This document shows positions 38,204-50,730 of a DNA stretch of 64,000 nt, piece by piece. How positions within the stretch are numbered: the first letter of the stretch is position 1; every line of letters starts with the position of its first letter. The notes below the pieces were generated by a model, which saw nothing but the letters and a program-made list of their open reading frames with translations, was not told the origin of the DNA and ran no database searches. Both the position numbers and the translations under genes were made by a program. The DNA lies in contig NC_133297.1 in the NCBI RefSeq assembly GCF_005239225.2, positions 2,798,392 to 2,862,391 on the forward strand, read 5' to 3'. Origin of the DNA: Populus alba. Taxonomy: Eukaryota; Streptophyta; Magnoliopsida; Malpighiales; Salicaceae.

Positions 38204-38211
38204 TATATAAA
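38204..38211 (+). promoter_or_regulatory. TATA box of the Lzipper-MIP1/DUF547 gene
   Basis: TATATAAA lies about 350 bases upstream of the start codon. A leader intron is plausible: a donor-like AAAG|GTATAT lies near 38370 and an acceptor-like GAAG lies near 38530. A (CTT)n run at about 38445-38470 would fall in this leader region. Confidence 0.5.
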
Positions 38212-38557
38212 CAGTTAGAGAGTTCAATTCACTGGTTTTTAACTCGGCCTGGATTCTGGGTAGTGGTGAATTCAACTCACAGTGATCGAGGAACGCAGCG
38301 ATTTAAGTGATACTTGACTTTTAAGGCATTGAAGTTCCTTGTATTTTCAAGGAATGAACTTTGTGTAAAGGTATATATGAATCTGGTGATGGTCCTCTGT
38401 TTTTTAAATGCTCATTCAATAAGGAGATGGGGTCGCTGTTTTCTCTCTTCTTCTTCTTCTTCTTCTTCTTCGTGTTCTGTTCTGCGATGTTCCTTTTAAT
38501 GAAGTTGTTGAATTGGGTTCTTTAATGAAGGACTTGTAGATTTAAAGAAGAGTACAG

Positions 38558-41500
38558 ATGAATACTAGGGTGAGGACTAGGCTCCACTCCATGAAAGCTC
38601 CAATGAAGCATGAAAAAGTAGGCACTTAATCTCTCTTTAACTGCTTATTTTATTATTTGTTTTGAAAAACGGTTTGTACTGTAGATTATGGCCTATCTTT
38701 ATCTTTCCAAATATAGCTTTTGCCAGAAAATATGGCTGCAGTTTCATTGGGGAGGATCCAGAAGTTGAAAGCTTCAGGAAATACTTATGAAGTACGCATA
38801 TTTAATGAAAATCTGAAAAGGATTTTCAGTCAAATCTATCCTAGAGATACTGCCTTGCTTAATCTTTTTAGAGTATGAATTTCTGATTAGGCCTGTAAAT
38901 CTTCTACCTTCACAAAACTCTTTTCGGTGATTGAAACTTCTTTGAACATTCTGTCATCCACTATTTTTTTCAGATGATTTTCAAGGCATGTTCCAGCCAG
39001 CTTTTGCTTAATGTTCTTTGCTTTTTCTTCACTCTTCTCTGCATAGTTTATTTGCCTTTTTATCACTTGAGAATCTGATTGTTCTGGAATTTCTATTTAA
39101 ATCTATTTTCTTGAAGGAGAAGGTTGGAATGCAGGGGAGCAAACCAAATGTTGCCAAAAAAGCAGCAAATAAAAGACAGGCCTCGAGTAGAGAGAGGAAA
39201 ATAACATTGCAAGAAGATGTATGATCATGTTTTCTTGTTATACTTCAAAATAGATCAAACAATTTTGTGTTTTTCCTTTTCCATTGATGTTGTCCTGTCT
39301 TCAATGGAGCCATTGCTTGAAAATCACCTTTTCTTAGATTAATTATTGTGTTGGCAATCCCAATTATTCAGGTTGATAAACTAAAGAAGCAACTTAGGCA
39401 TCAAGAGAATATCCACAGAGCTTTGGAGAGGGCTTTCAGCAGACCGTTGGGAGCTCTCCCTCGCCTTCCTCCGTATCTTCCTCGTACTGTTAGTAATTCA
39501 TCATCCCTTCATATGGTTTCCATTCAAATCCCTTTGGTGTTTTAAGTTCAATAGTTGAAACATGACTACAGACAAATAGTATTGCTATGAAGTATGAACA
39601 TAGATTTAGGCATAGAAATTGGAGATTTGGAGCTGGATAAGAAACTTGGAAGAACTTAATGGAAAGATGTGAGGGAAGAAAAAGAGCAAGTGACCCAATT
39701 TCAAATGATATATCAATGCTCAACTAATGAACTTGAGAAAAACTAATAAACTTGAATACTTGCCTAACCATAACATATTATCACCACAGTGAATTTGATT
39801 CTGGATTTTAGTTTCTGTAGACGTTGGAGCTGCTTGCAGAAGTGGCTGTTTTGGAAGAGGAGGTGGTTCGGCTTGAGGAACAGGTTGTCCATTTTAGGCA
39901 AGACTTGTACCAAGAGGCTGTCTACATGTCAAGCTCCAAGAGGAACGTGGAAAGTGTTTCCGATTTATATCACTTGTACCCAAATAAGAACCCCAAGCCA
40001 GATCAGTCGAAATCCTTAGCTCGGAATGTGGATGAGTCAGCGACATCCACGACAAGGCATTTGCCATCCCTTTCTGGTAAGCTGGATGTTTGATACAGTC
40101 AGCATATGATACATTGTATATGCACATGGGAGCATTTTCCATCTTCACGCCTTAATTCGCCCTCATTGTCCTTTTAGCAGATGGAACAGGGAAAGAGAAT
40201 GCATTCTCTACTGCTAATTCTAGGAAGAACAGCAAAGGATCCTCAATCCATAAAGCTCAGACAAGCAGAAATATGGTGAAAAGATCGTCTGAGGACAATA
40301 GACCAGCAGAGAAGAAATTAGATTCTCACAAGTCACAGGTCTGAATAATGTAATAACAGGAACATTTTCGTTAAGAAGAATCAATTTTATTAACGGCTAA
40401 ATTAATCATATAGCATCAATGTCCAGCTAGAATGCAGAGTACCAGACCAAGAAAATGCAGAAGCAAGAAGTCATGTTACTGCAAGCGAAGGGGTATCAGG
40501 AGATGACAGCCCAAACAAGCTGTCCGAGGACATCTTGAAATGCTTGTCAAGTATTTTCTTACGGATGAGCTCAATGAAGAATAGGCGTACTGCAGATAAT
40601 TTATCTTTCTTGTCAACATTAGTCTCTCAAGAAAACGAGGAAGAAGCAGAATGTCAGGATCCTTATGGTATATGTTCAGAGTTTGGGAAGAGAGATATTG
40701 GTCCATATAAGCGTTTGTTTTCAATAGAATCTGGGACGATTAATCCCAACCGAACATCAAATTCTTTGTTTCTACTTCATAGGCTTGAGTAAGTTTTTTC
40801 TTCTCTAAGAGATTTGATTGATATTTTCATTATATTAACAACATTAGTATGATTTATGTTCAATATATTTTCTGAATTGTCAGACTTCTATTCGGGAAAC
40901 TTGCCTCCGTCAACTTGCAGAACCTCACTCATCAGAAGAAGCTTGCATTCTGGATAAACATTTACAATTCCTGCATGATGAACGTAAGCGACTCCTCTTT
41001 TATAAAATGTCAATAGTTTCTTTGTGTCAAGTTCCAAATTATTTTGGTAGATCTGAATTTTAACATGATTTTCTTTTCTATTGGTATTAACGTAAAGAAT
41101 TTTTACCATGTCACATTGCATCAGGCTTTTCTAGAACACGGAATTCCTGAGAGTCCTGAGACGGTTGTTGAACTGATGAGAAAGGTATGGACTATCCAGG
41201 AACTTCTCTTTGTGATATACTAATTTTTCTTGCTTTAACCATGAATGGTGATAATTTTCTAGCCCTATTTCTTATTACTTAGGCAACAATAAATATCGGG
41301 GGACACTTGCTAAATGCAATAACGATCGAACATTTCATCCTTAGGCTGCCTTATTACTCAAAATATGTAAGTGGTGGTCCTTTCAACTTCCATGAAAGCT
41401 TTTTCAGAAAATTAAAGACTTTCTCGCTTGGCATTTATTCCTGATTTTTGATCAGACAATTTCCAAGGGTGCAAAAAATGATGAGATGTCAGCGAGGAAC

Positions 41501-42197
41501 AAATTTGGATTGGAGCTATCTGAACCATTGGTATCATTTGCCCTTTGCTGTGGAAGCTGGTCCTCCCCTGCTGTAAGTTTTTACGTAACGCAGATAAGTT
41601 TGCACGTTCGATAGTTTTTACATAGCGATCATGTGATGTTTATTAACAGTCCAAAGTGCAATGCAGCTTCTTATTGTTATGTTCTCGAAGTCTAATAAGC
41701 TCTAGAACATTTCTTCAAGTGTTTTGCATTTGTGCTTATGCTTATTTCCAAACTATTTACCATTCGTGGAATCTCTTTAGACCTCGAGAACATTGGTTTC
41801 TTGCTCTCATCTCGATAGATTTTCAATCAATGCCTGGTCCAGAGTGGACAGTAGGTTCCATCAAATACTGATCTGTGGACTTGTTGAAATGAAGGTGAGA
41901 GTGTACACCGCAGCTCAGGTTGAAAACGAACTGGAAGAGGCAAAAAAAGATTATTTACAAGCTGCAATTGGAATTACAACTAGCAAGTTTGCCATCCCTA
42001 AGTTATTGGATTGGTATTTACTTGACTTTGCCAAGGACTTGGAGTCATTGCTTGATTGGATCTGCCTTCAGTTACCCAGTGAACTAGGGAAAGAAGCTAT
42101 TAATTGCCTGGAGAAAGGTAAAAATGAGCCTCATTCACATTTTGTCCAAGTTATGCCATATGAGTTCAGTTTTAGGTACCTTTTGTACACAAAATAA
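38558..42197 (+). CDS. Lzipper-MIP1 / DUF547 protein, 597 aa
   Basis: Twelve coding exons join in frame: 38558-38617, 38717-38791, 39117-39218, 39372-39488, 39821-40076, 40181-40338, 40427-40788, 40884-40983, 41125-41184, 41283-41366, 41456-41572 and 41895-42197. All introns are GT-AG, with TAA at 42195-42197. Residues 1-20 are basic ([15 protein letters not shown] start). Residues of about 79-160 form the MIP1-type leucine zipper, a coiled coil with [19 protein letters not shown] and [13 protein letters not shown]. The middle is Ser/Lys/Glu-rich and likely disordered. DUF547 spans about 380-525 and includes [35 protein letters not shown] and [15 protein letters not shown]. Proteins of this architecture are widespread in plants and mostly uncharacterised. 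The zipper was named from an Antirrhinum MADS-interacting protein. I infer no specific function. Exon 6 has a tandem NAGNAG acceptor. Confidence 0.92.
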
Positions 42198-43976
42198 AAT
42201 TTTGTGTCGTTACAATTTTTGCTTATATGATTATGTGGGAGACTCATTTTGTACATAGCTATAGGATATATAATTAATATCAAAGTTTAATGTGTAATTC
42301 GGTTTCATTGTAAGCATCTGTAAGAAAATTTCTCTCTTCCATTAAGATATCCTGCCGAGAGAATGCCTGTGGAAGGGTTATACATAATAAAATGATGGAA
42401 GGTTTTATATAAGGAGATTTCTTGATACATCTTTCTTGCCGTCTTGGCATCTCTCACTTCAGTAAATGTCTAACTATACGAGGCCTAAAAGACCTGTATT
42501 TCGGCATTTGTAAGAAAATCATGGATGCCTAATTGGTCTGAAAAATATTGCCTAGTGTATAACATAGGAATGAATGGTCTGAGGTCTGAGATTTGAGATT
42601 GCTTCCTGTGTAACTAATTCCCAGCTGCACTGAAAATGAAAACAAATGCGAGCGTCCAAGCAGATGACAATCCCATTAGAGAAAATTAGGTGTGGTCAGC
42701 GCAGACAATCTCTCTGCCTGCATGCATAACAGTTAATATAATTCCATTTGAAGACATTCAAAGAAAAGTATCGATGCTGATTCGTCACCTAATGCTTGTG
42801 GTCCTAATGAAAGCGGGCCAGATTTCCTGCAGAGGCAGCTATTTTAATCAATGGTTTGGTTCATGTTGGTGCCATTCTCACAACACTCGTGTGGCAGCTT
42901 TCAGGACCAGTTAGCAGACCAATCAATGGCTCGTGCAACAGTTGAAGTGCTTGATCACCATGAGCTTGCTGATGATTTTTTATCTTAAACATTTGATGGA
43001 ACTATCTTTAACCATCTTCCTAGAAAATTGTCTGCTATATAATGTTCATACTTCCCTGACGAACTAAGAAACTCGGGACAATTAATCCATTTATAATAAG
43101 CCGACCGAAGAAGATACAGACAGCAGTATCAACCCATGATCTAACTAGAACTTGATCCCCAAAAAAATCATCTAATTAGAACTGGGGCCTATACCTGTTT
43201 TTCATGGGGTCCGGGGCTTGAAGGAATCTAAATTCTGTCCCATGCAGAATAAAAAAAAAAAATTAATGCGAGTGGGTGGTCCAAGCTTATTTCCTTTATG
43301 ATATGGGGTTAAATCTGCCACCCAGTAGAAGAAAGTGCTTTTTCAAAGTTGATTCCTTCTAAAAGATAAAAGCCTGTATCTGGTGGTGGTTCTCGTACTT
43401 GGTACTGTACAATTACACCTATATCTTATTATCTTCAATTAGAAAAGGGCACTGGCCTATGCCACGTCTGGCATTGCCCAAGATTGTCTCTTGGTAGGTA
43501 CGGTACAGTCTCTAGATGGCAAGCTATTAAAGCTGGTGTTGAATTTCACTGTACAAGATTAGGTGAGGAAGACAGACTGAAGAGACAACGTTCCTGGCTT
43601 CCTGCCCTTCTTTACTAAACTTCGATTGTAGGTTGGTCCCCAACTTGGATTTCCCAGATGATAAGATACCAGCTTCTGAAGCTGGATGGATAACAAATGA
43701 GAAATTAAGAGAAAGCCTGCATTTATTTTTCATGTTTTCATGGTGATGAAGGAAGCAGTTCTCGGTAACGTGGTCTAGCACATGCCCTGGACAAAGTCAA
43801 GGTAGCGGATTAGGTGGGTTTCTTATTTGGATTGATAGGTTAACATGAGTTAATAATTTTTTTAGTTTTTATTCCAAATAGATGTTGTTTAGGATTAAAA
43901 AATATATTCTAAATTGAAATTATGTTATTTTTGTTTTTTTTTTTTTAAGAATTAATCACGTTTTATTCAGGATTTT
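42198..43976. other. 3' flank of the DUF547 gene and intergenic DNA
   Basis: It probably contains the 3' untranslated region in its first few hundred bases. Scattered short frames (74-84 codons) have no recognisable domain. I see no RNA gene. Confidence 0.45.
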
Positions 43977-44183
43977 GGGTGTTTGGGAGTGTGGTAGCGG
44001 TTGCTTTTCAAATAGTTTTTGGTGCCGAAAAGCATGCCAATAATATTTTTTTATTTTTTAAAAATCATTTTTGATATCAGCACATCAAAACGATCTAAAA
44101 AGTACAAACCGCACTCAATTTTAACAAAACAAAATTTTTTTTGAATTTTTTCCAAAAATAGGTTACACCTCGATGCCAAATGG
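43977..44183 (+). mobile_element. MITE, about 207 bp, inverted partner of 12745-12949
   Basis: It begins GGGTGTTTGGGAGTGTGG and continues AGCGGTTGC. It shares long identical stretches with the minus strand of 12745-12949, including GTGCCGAAAAGCATGCCAAT, GATATCAGCACATCAAAACG and AGTACAAACCGCACTC. It ends GATGCCAAATGG. It is non-coding. Orientation is opposite to the other copy, about 31 kb away. Confidence 0.7.
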
Positions 44184-45934
44184 ACTTAATTAGATTATGA
44201 GTTAATTCACTAGGTTACCGAAGGGTTTTCTGGATAACTACTTAAACGTTACAAATCAAAATGAAACCCAGTTCAAGTAAATTCCCAATCAACTCAAATC
44301 GAAAACCAGGCTGAGTTGCAGAGCAGTGGGAGAGAGTGCTGCATTAAAAAGGTCAAATGGATATACGAGGGCAACTCTCGGCGAGAAGTGGTGGATCGAG
44401 TCTTTCATGTCCATACACATTGGTCTCTTATAATAATATTACAATAGGTACGAAAGGCCCAATATCTAACAAAGCTACTTTCTTTAAGGAAACCGAGTTA
44501 TCTTGGGCCTCGGTCGGCTAAACCTTTGGTCTCTTCTTAAGAGTCTGAGGAGTCATGGTGGGCTAAACATGAGCAACCTATCCAATTGTGTTTTCCCCGA
44601 GTTGATTGATTCGCTAACTAACCTAAATTTTTAATAAAATTATAATGGTTTAATTCTCATCTAATTTTTATTGAAACTCGATTTTATTTGGATTTTTTGT
44701 CACGAGTTAACCCATCGAATGAGGATTTAAAGCAAGCAGTAATTTTGGAGTTGGTGGAGTTTAGACAAGATATTTGATAATCTAACAGGGTCTGAATCCT
44801 TCCCGGTTTGAATTTTTATTCTATTTTATGCAATACTTTCATGCAGGGCTGTCAACGGTTCGAGTCGGATAAGATTATAGTAGATTTGGATTCGATCTGC
44901 ATAGAAAAGTGAATACCTACCCTGTGTAGTATAAAGTCTACAGTTTTGAAAAACCCGTAGCTTTTTGTCATCGAGGAATATGATATCCTTCGATCAAAGT
45001 TTCACAGCACAGGTACCGACTTTACTCGGTAGAAAAACACCCATCGACCACCTAACAAATTTAAAGATATTGCCCTTGAAGATAAAATCTAGTTCCTTGC
45101 AGTTGTGTCCAAGGAAATCTTTTGAAACGTGCGAGCATGACGATCACAAAACTTGTCCCGTCTCTTCACTGCAGGACAAAAACTGAAAAGAAAAGGTTAA
45201 AACGTGAGGGCGGTCGGTATTTTAAGTAGATATTATGGTTGTAATTGTTTTTTAAATAAATTTTTATATTAAAATATATATTAATAATATTTTTTTTAAA
45301 TTATTTTTAACATTAATATATAAAAATAATTAAAAATATATTAATTTAAAAATAAAAAAAAAATTTAAATTTTTTCAAAAATATTTTTAAAACATATAAA
45401 CAAACCGTCTCATAATTTTCAAATTAATAATTTGAAGTTAAATACTTAATTATCGTATTTAAAAACATGTTTAGTATGAAAAAGAATTAAAATTTCATAA
45501 TTTTTTTTGAATATTTTTAAATTTAATGTTAAAAATAAAATAAAAATTAAAAAAAAATATATTTTTAAATAAAAAATACTTTAAAAAATAATCTCTATCC
45601 CATTAATAAACAAGTTTTAAATTGATTTTTTTTATGTTTATGGTGGTTTTGATATACTATATAAAAAAAAATTAAAAAAATTATTATAATATATTTTCAA
45701 AACAAAAACACTGTGAACCATAATTCTAAATAATAACCATGAAAGTCATTAACAAAACTGGCAGCTGTCCAAGTGAATTTATTCTATTCAAACGGGCATC
45801 TTTGCAGTGAAGACGGCGTGCTAGAGCATTCACCTCTGGATTTTTTATAAAATCCCTTTTGTTTGGGATAATTTTTTCTAAATGAGAGGAACACAAACAA
45901 GGAGTGTTCATGAACAGAATGTATTAATAAATTT
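44184..45934. other. Intergenic; dispersed-repeat remnants
   Basis: 44190-44330 and 44580-44720 resemble a dispersed repeat with GAGTTAATTCACTAGGTTA-type text. 45235-45420 and 45460-45720 are A/T-rich MITE-like remnants. A 73-codon frame at 44965-45186 has no recognised domain. Confidence 0.4.
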
Positions 45935-47051
45935 TGTTAACACTTCTGTTCAAGGTAAATATTTTTAATTAATAAAAAAATCAAGAAATTAAACAAGTTA
46001 AGGAAGTAATTTTTTTCAACCGAGCATTTTCTATTATTTGTTTTATTTTATTTTATTATTTGTCTTATTGTATGGCTATATAAATTCTGTATGAGTTGAA
46101 TGTATAATATGTAATTAAATTATCAAATAATAACACCCTCTTTTATTCTAGATTTTTTCTTGGTATAAGAGCAAGTGGGTTATATCTTGCTCTAGATATT
46201 ATCTTTTTTTTTTTCATACAGCTTTTTGTTATTTGTTTAACCATTTTAAAATACTTTATATTTTCAATCATTTTTATTGTCTATCAAATATTTTATTTAC
46301 TATTCCTTTTCAATGATAAATCAACTTGTGATACCGAGAAATATTCAAGATCATATGGATGATCAAACAATATGAAAAGAATCTTAAAAAAATAAAGATG
46401 CAAAATGACAAAGCTTGACAAGAGAATTGAAATCTTGCATCAAAGGAAAAACAAAGAAAAACAAAATAGATTTAGAGCGAGTTGACAAGTTTTTACATTA
46501 GAAATAAATCACTACAAAAAAATCACCCATTAAAAAAAAGAAGAGCATGCTTCCCAAAAAAAACATGAAAAATAGCTAAGGATCCATGATAATAACAAGG
46601 TATCAGTATAAAGAATAATAAGCCAAAATATAATGACCACTTAAAAAATCAAATTTTAAAAAGAGATGTTTGACTAGAGAAATATTACAACGATTATGAA
46701 AGAAGAAGATAAGTTGACAAGCCTACAATGATAATAGAAGTGGTGTACATTAATCTTATAAAAATAAAATTATCATGAGATTGGGGTTTGAGAAGACATG
46801 TTAAGAAAATAATTAAAATAATAATTATTAATTATTTTCTAATAAATAAATAAAATCAAGAAACTGAATAACTTAAGATAATAAGAAAATTACTTCAATC
46901 GTACAATTAAAGGAGATGATCAAGTATTTTTATAAAAAAAAATTTTTTTTATATTATTTTATTATATGGCTATATATATAAACTCATGTGAGTTGAATGT
47001 ATAATATATAATCATCGAATAATAATATTATTTTTTATTCTAAATTTTTCT
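45935..47051 (+). mobile_element. TRIM-like miniature LTR retroelement, about 1.1 kb
   Basis: Two diverged direct repeats starting TGTTAA flank a non-coding interior: about 45935-46160 and 46799-47051. They share GTTGAATGTATAATATRTAAT, TATGGCTATATA and TTTTATTCTA. Directly after the first repeat is TGGTATAAGAGC, one base off the plant initiator tRNA-Met primer site. Directly before the second is a purine-rich GAGATTGGGGTTTGAGAAGA. There are no gag or pol frames in the 638-base interior. This is the layout of a terminal-repeat retrotransposon in miniature. Ends are approximate, no target duplication is visible, and divergence between the repeats suggests age. Confidence 0.5.
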
Positions 47052-48364
47052 TGACAGTCGTCTTCTTACCTTCTAGATTAGTATAATTTTTTAGTTTTTT
47101 TTCTCGAAATGAACGAGTCTTTAGTAGATAATAAGTTGTAGCGTCACAGTACGCTATCAAAATCGAAAAAGTATAGGATGCTCAGAATTTTTTTCTAAAG
47201 AAAATAAAATTGAGATACGATCGAAATCAAGTCCGAATCATTTCAAATACAAGTTGATGGTGGAGTAATTATTAATTTATCCTAAATGGATTTGAAATTT
47301 GTTTTTTTCTCAATAGCAGGAGGAATCATTAACTAATCTTGAGGAGGAGGGTGAAAAGTTTAACTCCAACGCCGTGTCTCAGCCCCTGCCTGGCTGGTGA
47401 CATTACAATTGAACGACATAAATATAGGATTAAAATAAATATAAATGGGATTGGAAGAAGAACGCAGCCCCTTGTCTGAGACGATCTCAGATTGCCTCCT
47501 CATCCTCGTGTACTTATTTTATATTTCCTCTCTGGAACTTGGAATGTGATCTTTGTTGTAATAGCACTGACTACCATTATAAGAAAAAGATTTTGTAATC
47601 CTTAATCCTAGTAGATATTTATATTATGTTTATTTTTAAAAGTGTTTTTGAAATAATTTAATTTTTTTTATTTTTTTTACTTTAAATTAATATTTTTTTT
47701 GATATTTTTATATTATTTTGATACATTAATTTTAAAAATAATAAAAAATTTATTTTAATATATTTTTAAATAAAAAATATTTTAAAAAATAACTGTAATT
47801 ATATTCTCAAACAGTCATTCTAGCCTGGTTTATGACATAGTCTATCATTTTAATTTTTTCTTAAATCAACTCACAAATTAACTTGTTTGATACAATCATC
47901 CAACTTTTTATTTAAACTTCGCCAGGACCAAGTTTAATACCAATACTTCAAATAAAAGGGCTGCGAAAGATTGTGGCAAGTGTCATCAAGCATTTGATAA
48001 TCTCCGGTCCAAAAAATCAGTAATATTCGTATGAAATGCAGCCAAAATCTGGAAGATTTTAGCTGTATTAGTTTTCACAAAAGTCTATGAATCTAGAAGT
48101 CATGAATTAGTCTAGCTTTGATTTTATGCGTTAAATAACTTACTTATATAAAATATAATCAGCCAATGCACGAGTAATTAATTAGATTTTTATTCTCAAG
48201 AAAAAATAATAATTGGACTGTTCATTGACTGTGACTCAATTGATATCAATGTCCATTCCCAAAGAGTAATATCGATAGTCTCTCCAAGAAAATAATATAT
48301 ATAAAAGTGTAATCATGGCACAAAAAGTGGTCAATCGATCCCTTGGTTAAGATGGAAATTATTT
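47052..48364. other. AT-rich intergenic DNA
   Basis: No gene is seen. 47620-47815 is another A/T-rich segment with the MITE-like layout (GTTTATTTTTAAAAGTGTTT at one side and AACTGTAATTATATTCTCAA at the other). Confidence 0.4.
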
Positions 48365-48711
48365 AATATTTATTGTAATTCATTATAACATTTATTCATC
48401 GTTTTTCATAAATTATGACATTTTCACTTCAAACACAAAAATATATAACAAAATGATCAATGACATGAAATAAATAAATAAATAATGGCAACTATTAAAT
48501 AACAATTTTTGATATGAAATCCAATTATAAATATCCAAATTTATTTAGGACCTCACCAACCTGTCCTCTTAACCCGGGACCAAATATTAAAAAATTTAAT
48601 AAAAAATTGATTCAATTTAATCTAATTGACTCGATGAAATAATCTACAATCTAATAAATTCAGTTAAAATTAAATTTTATTATTTTAAAAAAATAAACAA
48701 TATTATTTTAA
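48365..48711 (+). repeat. Direct repeat, copy 1 (about 350 bp)
   Basis: It matches 48871-49218 along its length with scattered substitutions. Shared segments include GACATTTTCACTTCAA, ATATATAACAAAATGATCAA and CTCACCAACCTGTCCTCT. It is non-coding. The offset between copies is about 506 bases. Confidence 0.75.
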
Positions 48712-48870
48712 GTTTTTTAATTAAAAAATAATTTAATTAATTTACATTAACCTGAATTACTTTATCTAATACATAAATCGATTTTAAATCAATTAACGGA
48801 TTTAGGTCCGATTTGTTATTGCATTTTAAAGGTGTTTTTGAAAAAATTTAATTTTTTTTTATTTTTAATT

Positions 48871-49218
48871 AATATTTATTAAAATTAATTATAACATTTA
48901 TTCATTGATTTTTCACAAATTATGACATTTTCACTTCAATCACAAAAATATATAACAAAATGATCAATGATAAGAAATAAATAAATAAAAACTATGAGCC
49001 ATTAAATAACAACTTTTAATATGAAATCCAATTATAGATATCCAAGTCTATATGGGATCTCACCAACCTGTCCTCTAAACCAGGGTCAAATATTAAAAAA
49101 AATTAATTAAGAGGTGATTCAATTTAATTAAATTGGCTGACAAAACAATCTACAACCTAATAAATACAATTAAAATTAAATTTTATTTTTAAAATAAAAT
49201 AAAATAATATTATTTTAA
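48871..49218 (+). repeat. Direct repeat, copy 2 (about 350 bp)
   Basis: Second copy of the duplicated segment, separated from the first by about 160 bases that include MITE-like text (TTTTAAAGGTGTTTTTG). A local tandem duplication, or insertion of the spacer between pre-existing tandem units, could explain it. Confidence 0.75.
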
Positions 49219-50730
49219 TTTAATTTAAAAAAACATTTTAATTAATCAATATCTAATACATAACTCTCAAGACTTGAATCAACTCTTCCCGCTGGATTCG
49301 AGGAGTTTTGCCCTCGTTATCATCCACGGCATTATTTCCTCTGAGCTGCTGGCCTTTCTAAGAGTTATAGCACAGGAGAGATCAAGATAGACATAAAGAG
49401 ACATTAGTAAATTCATAAAATAAAAACACAAAAATCATAACTTTGCAATCGTAAGCTTTTGTCCTTTCCATACTTCCATTTTCGTACAACGTAGCAACGT
49501 TTTTATTCACGAGAAAACTCTTTTTTTTACTAAATCTGATGAACACGAAGAGACAATAATAGGCTAATAATAAAACCCCAAAATCTTTTCGCACAAAATT
49601 ACAGCTTCACCATTGTGAGGTTTGTGTCCTTTTCATGCTATTGTTTTCGCTCTATCCTGCCACGAAACGCGGCTCTTATTGTGAGAGGAGACATTCTGTA
49701 CCAGTTGACTGCGATCTCTGTTTTCTTAACTAATCTGGAACCAAAGAGTGGAGGTCAAGCCATTTGGCCGGAGATGATGACATTCATGGTTCCGTAACCT
49801 AATCTGATCATCTACTTCAACAAGTCACCCTCCAACTCCATGGGTAATTTACACGTGAAAATTAAATAATCTTCTAAATTTAATAATTTAATTTAATAGA
49901 TAAAATTTCAAGATGTAATTTATATAATTCTTTAACATACTCATTTAAATGAAAATCTTTTGAGTCTGAAAATTATAAAAACTCATATAATCTTGTTCTT
50001 AATTTTTTTTAAATAGAATGGAGATGGTAAGATTTAAACTCGTGATCGTTTGATTAATAAAATTTTATTATCATGTTAAAAAATCAATTTAATTCAATAA
50101 CTTAGATGAAGTTTCACTATATGATTTATATTTTTTATATATAATAAATGGACAATTAACTTGCCATAAGACCATACATTCTCTTTGGGAAAAAAAGACA
50201 ATTAAAAAAACTTGTAGAAGGATTTTATTTGGATGAAGGTTTGGATCATGAGTTAAATCATGAATTAATTAGTGAAATTAATTTTTTTTCAAAACAATAT
50301 AGTATGGGTTTTTTAAAATTATTAACATTTTTTATATAAAAAAATCATGTTCAAAATGAAATTTAACCTTTATCAAATTTCATGTTAACATGTTATAAAT
50401 TGAATCGTAGGGGCAAATCTTATAACTAATAACAAAATAGCCCCCCCCTTTATATCCCCCGTGTGAAAATGACAATGAAATCGAAAATCATATTCAATAA
50501 TGGAGAGCAGGAAACTGACACGAAATGGGAAAAGTATCAAAAGGCGGCTCCTATTTTTTATGACTTCATAAAGTCAACATTCTCCGACCCTCCCTCCCTT
50601 CCCTCGTCCTTCCTATTCCCTCTCCCCCTCTTCCTTATATTTATTACTTCCTTAGCAAACACCAACCTGTCTGATCTATCTTTCTTAAACAAATCCTTCG
50701 AAAACTCGAAAGCAAGTATAGAAAGAAAAC
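49219..50730. other. Intergenic, old repeats, and upstream region of the DUF1645 gene
   Basis: 49439-49540 and 49600-49705 look like diverged copies of one segment (GTAAGCTTTTGTCCTTTCCA versus GTGAGGTTTGTGTCCTTTTC). 49845-50110 resembles a dispersed plant repeat ending in ATCATGTTAAAAAATCAATT. The last ~150 bases are a C/T-rich leader (CCCTCCCTCCCTTCCCTCG) typical of a 5' untranslated region. TTATATTTATT at about 50635 is a possible core-promoter element. Confidence 0.45.
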
